Shown here: in pieces, positions 62,000-64,000 of the stretch
Position numbering within the stretch: position 1 is the first letter of the stretch
Layout of the letters: each line of letters opens with the position of its first letter
From: JBDUDR01 sp040002845
GTDB lineage: Bacteria > Actinomycetota > Actinomycetes > Propionibacteriales > Nocardioidaceae
Assembly (NCBI GenBank): GCA_040002845.1
Contig: JBDUDR010000001.1
Span: 13,732 to 77,731 of the forward strand
Length of the DNA stretch: 64,000 nt
Direction: 5' to 3'
Position numbers and translations under genes: made by a program
Notes under the pieces: generated by a model
What the model was told of the DNA's origin: nothing
Database searches by the model: none
The model's input: only the letters and a program-made list of their open reading frames with translations

Positions 62000-62062
62000 C
62001 GCCGAGACGCCAGGTCCGCCGCGACACGCCGTCAGAACTGCCGAACAACTGGCGTCTCGGCG
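62000..62062. terminator. 14-bp inverted repeat between convergent genes
   Basis: CGCCGAGACGCCAG (62000-62013) is repeated inverted as CTGGCGTCTCGGCG (62049-62062), perfect over 14 bases with a 35-base loop. The left arm begins directly after the aldo/keto reductase stop; the right arm lies in the last codons of the DUF1116 gene. Symmetric placement between convergent genes suggests a bidirectional terminator. Confidence 0.55.
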
Positions 62063-63441
62063 AGGGAGGCCAGGGTCTTGATGGCGGTCACGAAGCAGTC
62101 CATCGGCGGGGTCACCAGTCCGGCGCCGACCTGACCCGTGCCGGCGACCTTGCCGGCCATGCCCGTGTTGATCTGCGGCAGGATGTTCGTGCGCAGCACC
62201 GAGACCACATCGATGCCGGTAGGCGCTCCGCGAAACTCCAGGATCGGGATGGCGTATGCGGGATTCTCGGCCACGGTGATCTCGTACATCCGGCGCGTGG
62301 TCGCGAGCGCATCCGTCACCGTCCCGCCGACGAAACGAACGATGGCCGGTGCCGTAGCCATCGAGAACCCACCCAGTCCGGCGGTCTCGGTGATGGCCGA
62401 GTCGCCGATGTCCGGGTTTGCGTCGTCTGGCCCGAACGAGGCGAGGTATAGCCCGTCGGCCAGCTGGGCCGGTCCCGTGAACCACCGATCGCCGGTCGAC
62501 GACACCTGGATACCGAAGTCGGTGCCGTTGCGAGCCATCGTGGTGACGAGTGTCGAGCCGGGGACACCGGCTCCGGCGAGCGTCTGGAGCTTGGCCGCCG
62601 GCATCACGAGGTTCAAGAAGAAGTGGTCGTTCCCAGCGATGAAACGGACCGTCTCCACCAGGTCCGAGGTGCTCGCGCCGGCCTCGATCATGGCTGGCAT
62701 CAGGTCACGCAGGAGCATCAGCGTCCCGGCCCGGTTGCGGTTGTGTCCCTCGTCGCCCATCTGCACCATCGCCGCGATGATCGCCTTGATGTCGACCGGC
62801 CCGTTGGCTCGAACCGCCTGCGCCAGCAGCGGGCCGAGCACGTCCGACATCCACTGCAGGCGTTGGATCACATCGGCGCTGTACGCCCCATATCGGGCTA
62901 CCCTGCCCAGCCCCTCGTTGAGCGAGCACCATGCGGTGTTGTCATGGACCTCGTCACGGAGCTCCATCATCCACATCGAGGCCGAGACGATGCCGGCCAT
63001 CGGGCCCACCGCGCCGCGATGATGGCAGGGTTCCCAGGTGACCTCGCCGCTCGCCAACCGGCGCTCCGCCTGATCGGGCGAGTCTGCCAGCCCCTCCAGC
63101 AACATGCCGGCGATCAGACCTCCGCGCAACGGCCCGGAGGCGCGCTCCCAGCTCACCGGGGGACCTGCGTGGAGGAAGTGGTCACGCGGTAGATCGAGCG
63201 CCTGCGAGGCTGGGCTCACGTCGACCAGCGCGGCCCGGGCCGCCAGCATTCGCTCAGCGGCTCTCGTGTTGGCCGCGTGGCGTCTCGGATCTGTCATCGT
63301 GCGAACGAGAGCCGTCTCCGTCCCGGTGACCGGCGGTTGCCAGTCGACTCGGGTAGTCGGAACCGCCTGGGCCGCGAGCGCGTCGGCAAGGAGCTCGGCA
63401 CCGGCAGTGACAACCGCCGGCGGTTCCGACAACCAGGACAT
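62032..63441 (-). CDS. DUF1116 protein (YlbE/AllG family)
   Basis: 469 residues. The family is the partner of FdrA in bacteria that use allantoin-derived oxamate; in E. coli the fdrA-ylbE-ylbF group is linked to an oxamate carbamoyltransferase. Typical stretches are RGGLIAGMLLEGLADSPDQAERRLASG, WEPCHHRGAVGPMAGIVS, GDEGHNRNRAGT and GNDHFFLNLVMPAAK. The ATG at 63441 is preferred over one at 63522 because it avoids a 76-base overlap with the upstream gene and has a GGGGG stretch before it. Function by family only. Confidence 0.85.
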   Translation of the reverse strand: MSWLSEPPAVVTAGAELLADALAAQAVPTTRVDWQPPVTGTETALVRTMTDPRRHAANTRAAERMLAARAALVDVSPASQALDLPRDHFLHAGPPVSWERASGPLRGGLIAGMLLEGLADSPDQAERRLASGEVTWEPCHHRGAVGPMAGIVSASMWMMELRDEVHDNTAWCSLNEGLGRVARYGAYSADVIQRLQWMSDVLGPLLAQAVRANGPVDIKAIIAAMVQMGDEGHNRNRAGTLMLLRDLMPAMIEAGASTSDLVETVRFIAGNDHFFLNLVMPAAKLQTLAGAGVPGSTLVTTMARNGTDFGIQVSSTGDRWFTGPAQLADGLYLASFGPDDANPDIGDSAITETAGLGGFSMATAPAIVRFVGGTVTDALATTRRMYEITVAENPAYAIPILEFRGAPTGIDVVSVLRTNILPQINTGMAGKVAGTGQVGAGLVTPPMDCFVTAIKTLASLAETPVVRQF

Positions 63442-63446
63442 CGCGA

Positions 63447-64000
63447 TCAGCCCCCCACCACGGAGACGGCGGCCCGGGTGGCGTCCGCGTTGGAGAGGTA
63501 GACGTGCGCACCGGCCGCACACAGGCTGGCCGCCTGGCGATCCAGGTCCTGAGGATCGTCGCGGGTCCCGACCAGGGACACCAGGATCGGCACGTCGCGG
63601 GTGCCGCGGGCGGTGGCAATGGCTGGGGCCAGGCTGTCCGCGGGATCGGGATCGGCGCCGTGCCCCAGTACGACGTCGAGCAGTATCGCGCCGACATCAG
63701 GGTCGGCAGCCTCGGCGATGAGTCGCCGCAGGCGCAGGGAGCCGTCGATCATCGGGTGTGCTCGACCCGCAGTGAGCTGGTCGTCGCCGAAGTCGATCAT
63801 GGTGTGGCCCCGGGACCGCATCGAGCTGTCCAGCGCGAGCTCTGCACGCAGCGGGATGTTGGAGCTGACAGATCCGAGCCGCTCGGTCGCGATAAGCATC
63901 GCCTCGTCGCAGAGGGTGCCGCCGACGAAGAGCCCTCGCAGGTACGCACCCCGCCCGGAGGCCGCTCGGCTCGGCGCGAACTCGCGCGGCGCCCGCCAGC
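63447..64000 (-). CDS. fdrA: FdrA-family protein, acyl-CoA synthetase-like (3' part only)
   Basis: About 184 codons of the C-terminal part are in the window; the reading frame is open to the window edge at 64000. Just inside the edge it encodes RGLFVGGTLCDEAM, a FdrA/succinyl-CoA synthetase-like motif, and further on IDFGDDQLTAGRAHPMID, ILLDVVLGHGADPDP and VYLSNADATRAAV. The DUF1116 gene follows after 5 bases, so the two should be cotranscribed. The E. coli counterparts work in allantoin/oxamate breakdown; here the substrate is unproven. Confidence 0.85.
   Translation of the reverse strand, partial: WRAPREFAPSRAASGRGAYLRGLFVGGTLCDEAMLIATERLGSVSSNIPLRAELALDSSMRSRGHTMIDFGDDQLTAGRAHPMIDGSLRLRRLIAEAADPDVGAILLDVVLGHGADPDPADSLAPAIATARGTRDVPILVSLVGTRDDPQDLDRQAASLCAAGAHVYLSNADATRAAVSVVGG

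Overview
The window is a high-GC bacterial chromosome segment with the gene order of an actinobacterium. Lineage markers are secD-secF-apt-rel, hisS-aspS, rarA-alaS-ruvX-mltG-aroE, aroC-aroK-aroB-aroQ-pepP-efp-nusB-bldD, pyrR-pyrB-pyrC-carA-carB, mihF-gmk-rpoZ-coaBC-metK-priA-def-fmt-rsmB-rpe, and the rib and hisEG genes. The presence of BldD, actinobacterial IHF, a helicase-dead PriA, DUF349 and DUF6167 proteins, many GTG/TTG starts and 4-base ATGA/GTGA overlaps agree with this. The family cannot be fixed from sequence alone; a Propionibacteriales-like organism is my guess. Nearly all of the window is core genome.

Layout: 1-4846 secretion (secDF), adenine salvage and the stringent response (rel). 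4849-6003 a small islet: an AbiEi/DUF559-type gene between two arrays of a 21-bp-period repeat. 6008-11636 DUF349 protein, a membrane stump resembling the N-terminus of a PPIase, an MBL-fold hydrolase, hisS, aspS. 11854-17879 an oligopeptide-type ABC transporter in the order permease, binding protein, permease, ATPase, ATPase, with two intercistronic hairpins. 17889-25111 rarA, two small proteins, alaS, ruvX, mltG, aroE. 25154-26713 an exported bicovalent-flavin oxidase. 26791-30868 prepilin peptidase and shikimate genes. 30880-34202 membrane protein, pepP-type peptidase, efp, nusB, bldD. 34386-44507 the pyrimidine operon with a PyrR RNA element and a class 1B dihydroorotate dehydrogenase. 44620-54897 lipoprotein, mihF-gmk, rpoZ, coaBC, metK, priA, def-fmt-rsmB, rpe. 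54971-59371 an FMN-riboswitch-controlled rib operon with a RibM/PnuX-type transporter. 59368-60559 hisE-hisG. 60566-64000 a PH-domain protein, an aldo/keto reductase and, on the minus strand, DUF1116 and FdrA genes.

Two things stand out. First, four short arrays of a repeat with core ATCCGACACTTATT and an exact 21-bp period (two helical turns) lie directly at the 3' ends of rel, the DUF349 gene, aroQ and bldD, always in the same orientation relative to the gene. In aroQ the array is translated and supplies the last residues and the stop codon. I do not recognise this family. Second, carB is a mosaic: the ends look actinobacterial, but about 1.25 kb in the middle (about 39,080-40,350) has proteobacterial-type protein signatures and codon choice. 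That is either a recombination event inside an essential gene or an assembly chimera, and reads across the junctions would decide.

I saw no tRNA, rRNA, CRISPR array or insertion sequence. The only gene-free stretch over 300 bases (54898-55223) is the rib leader.
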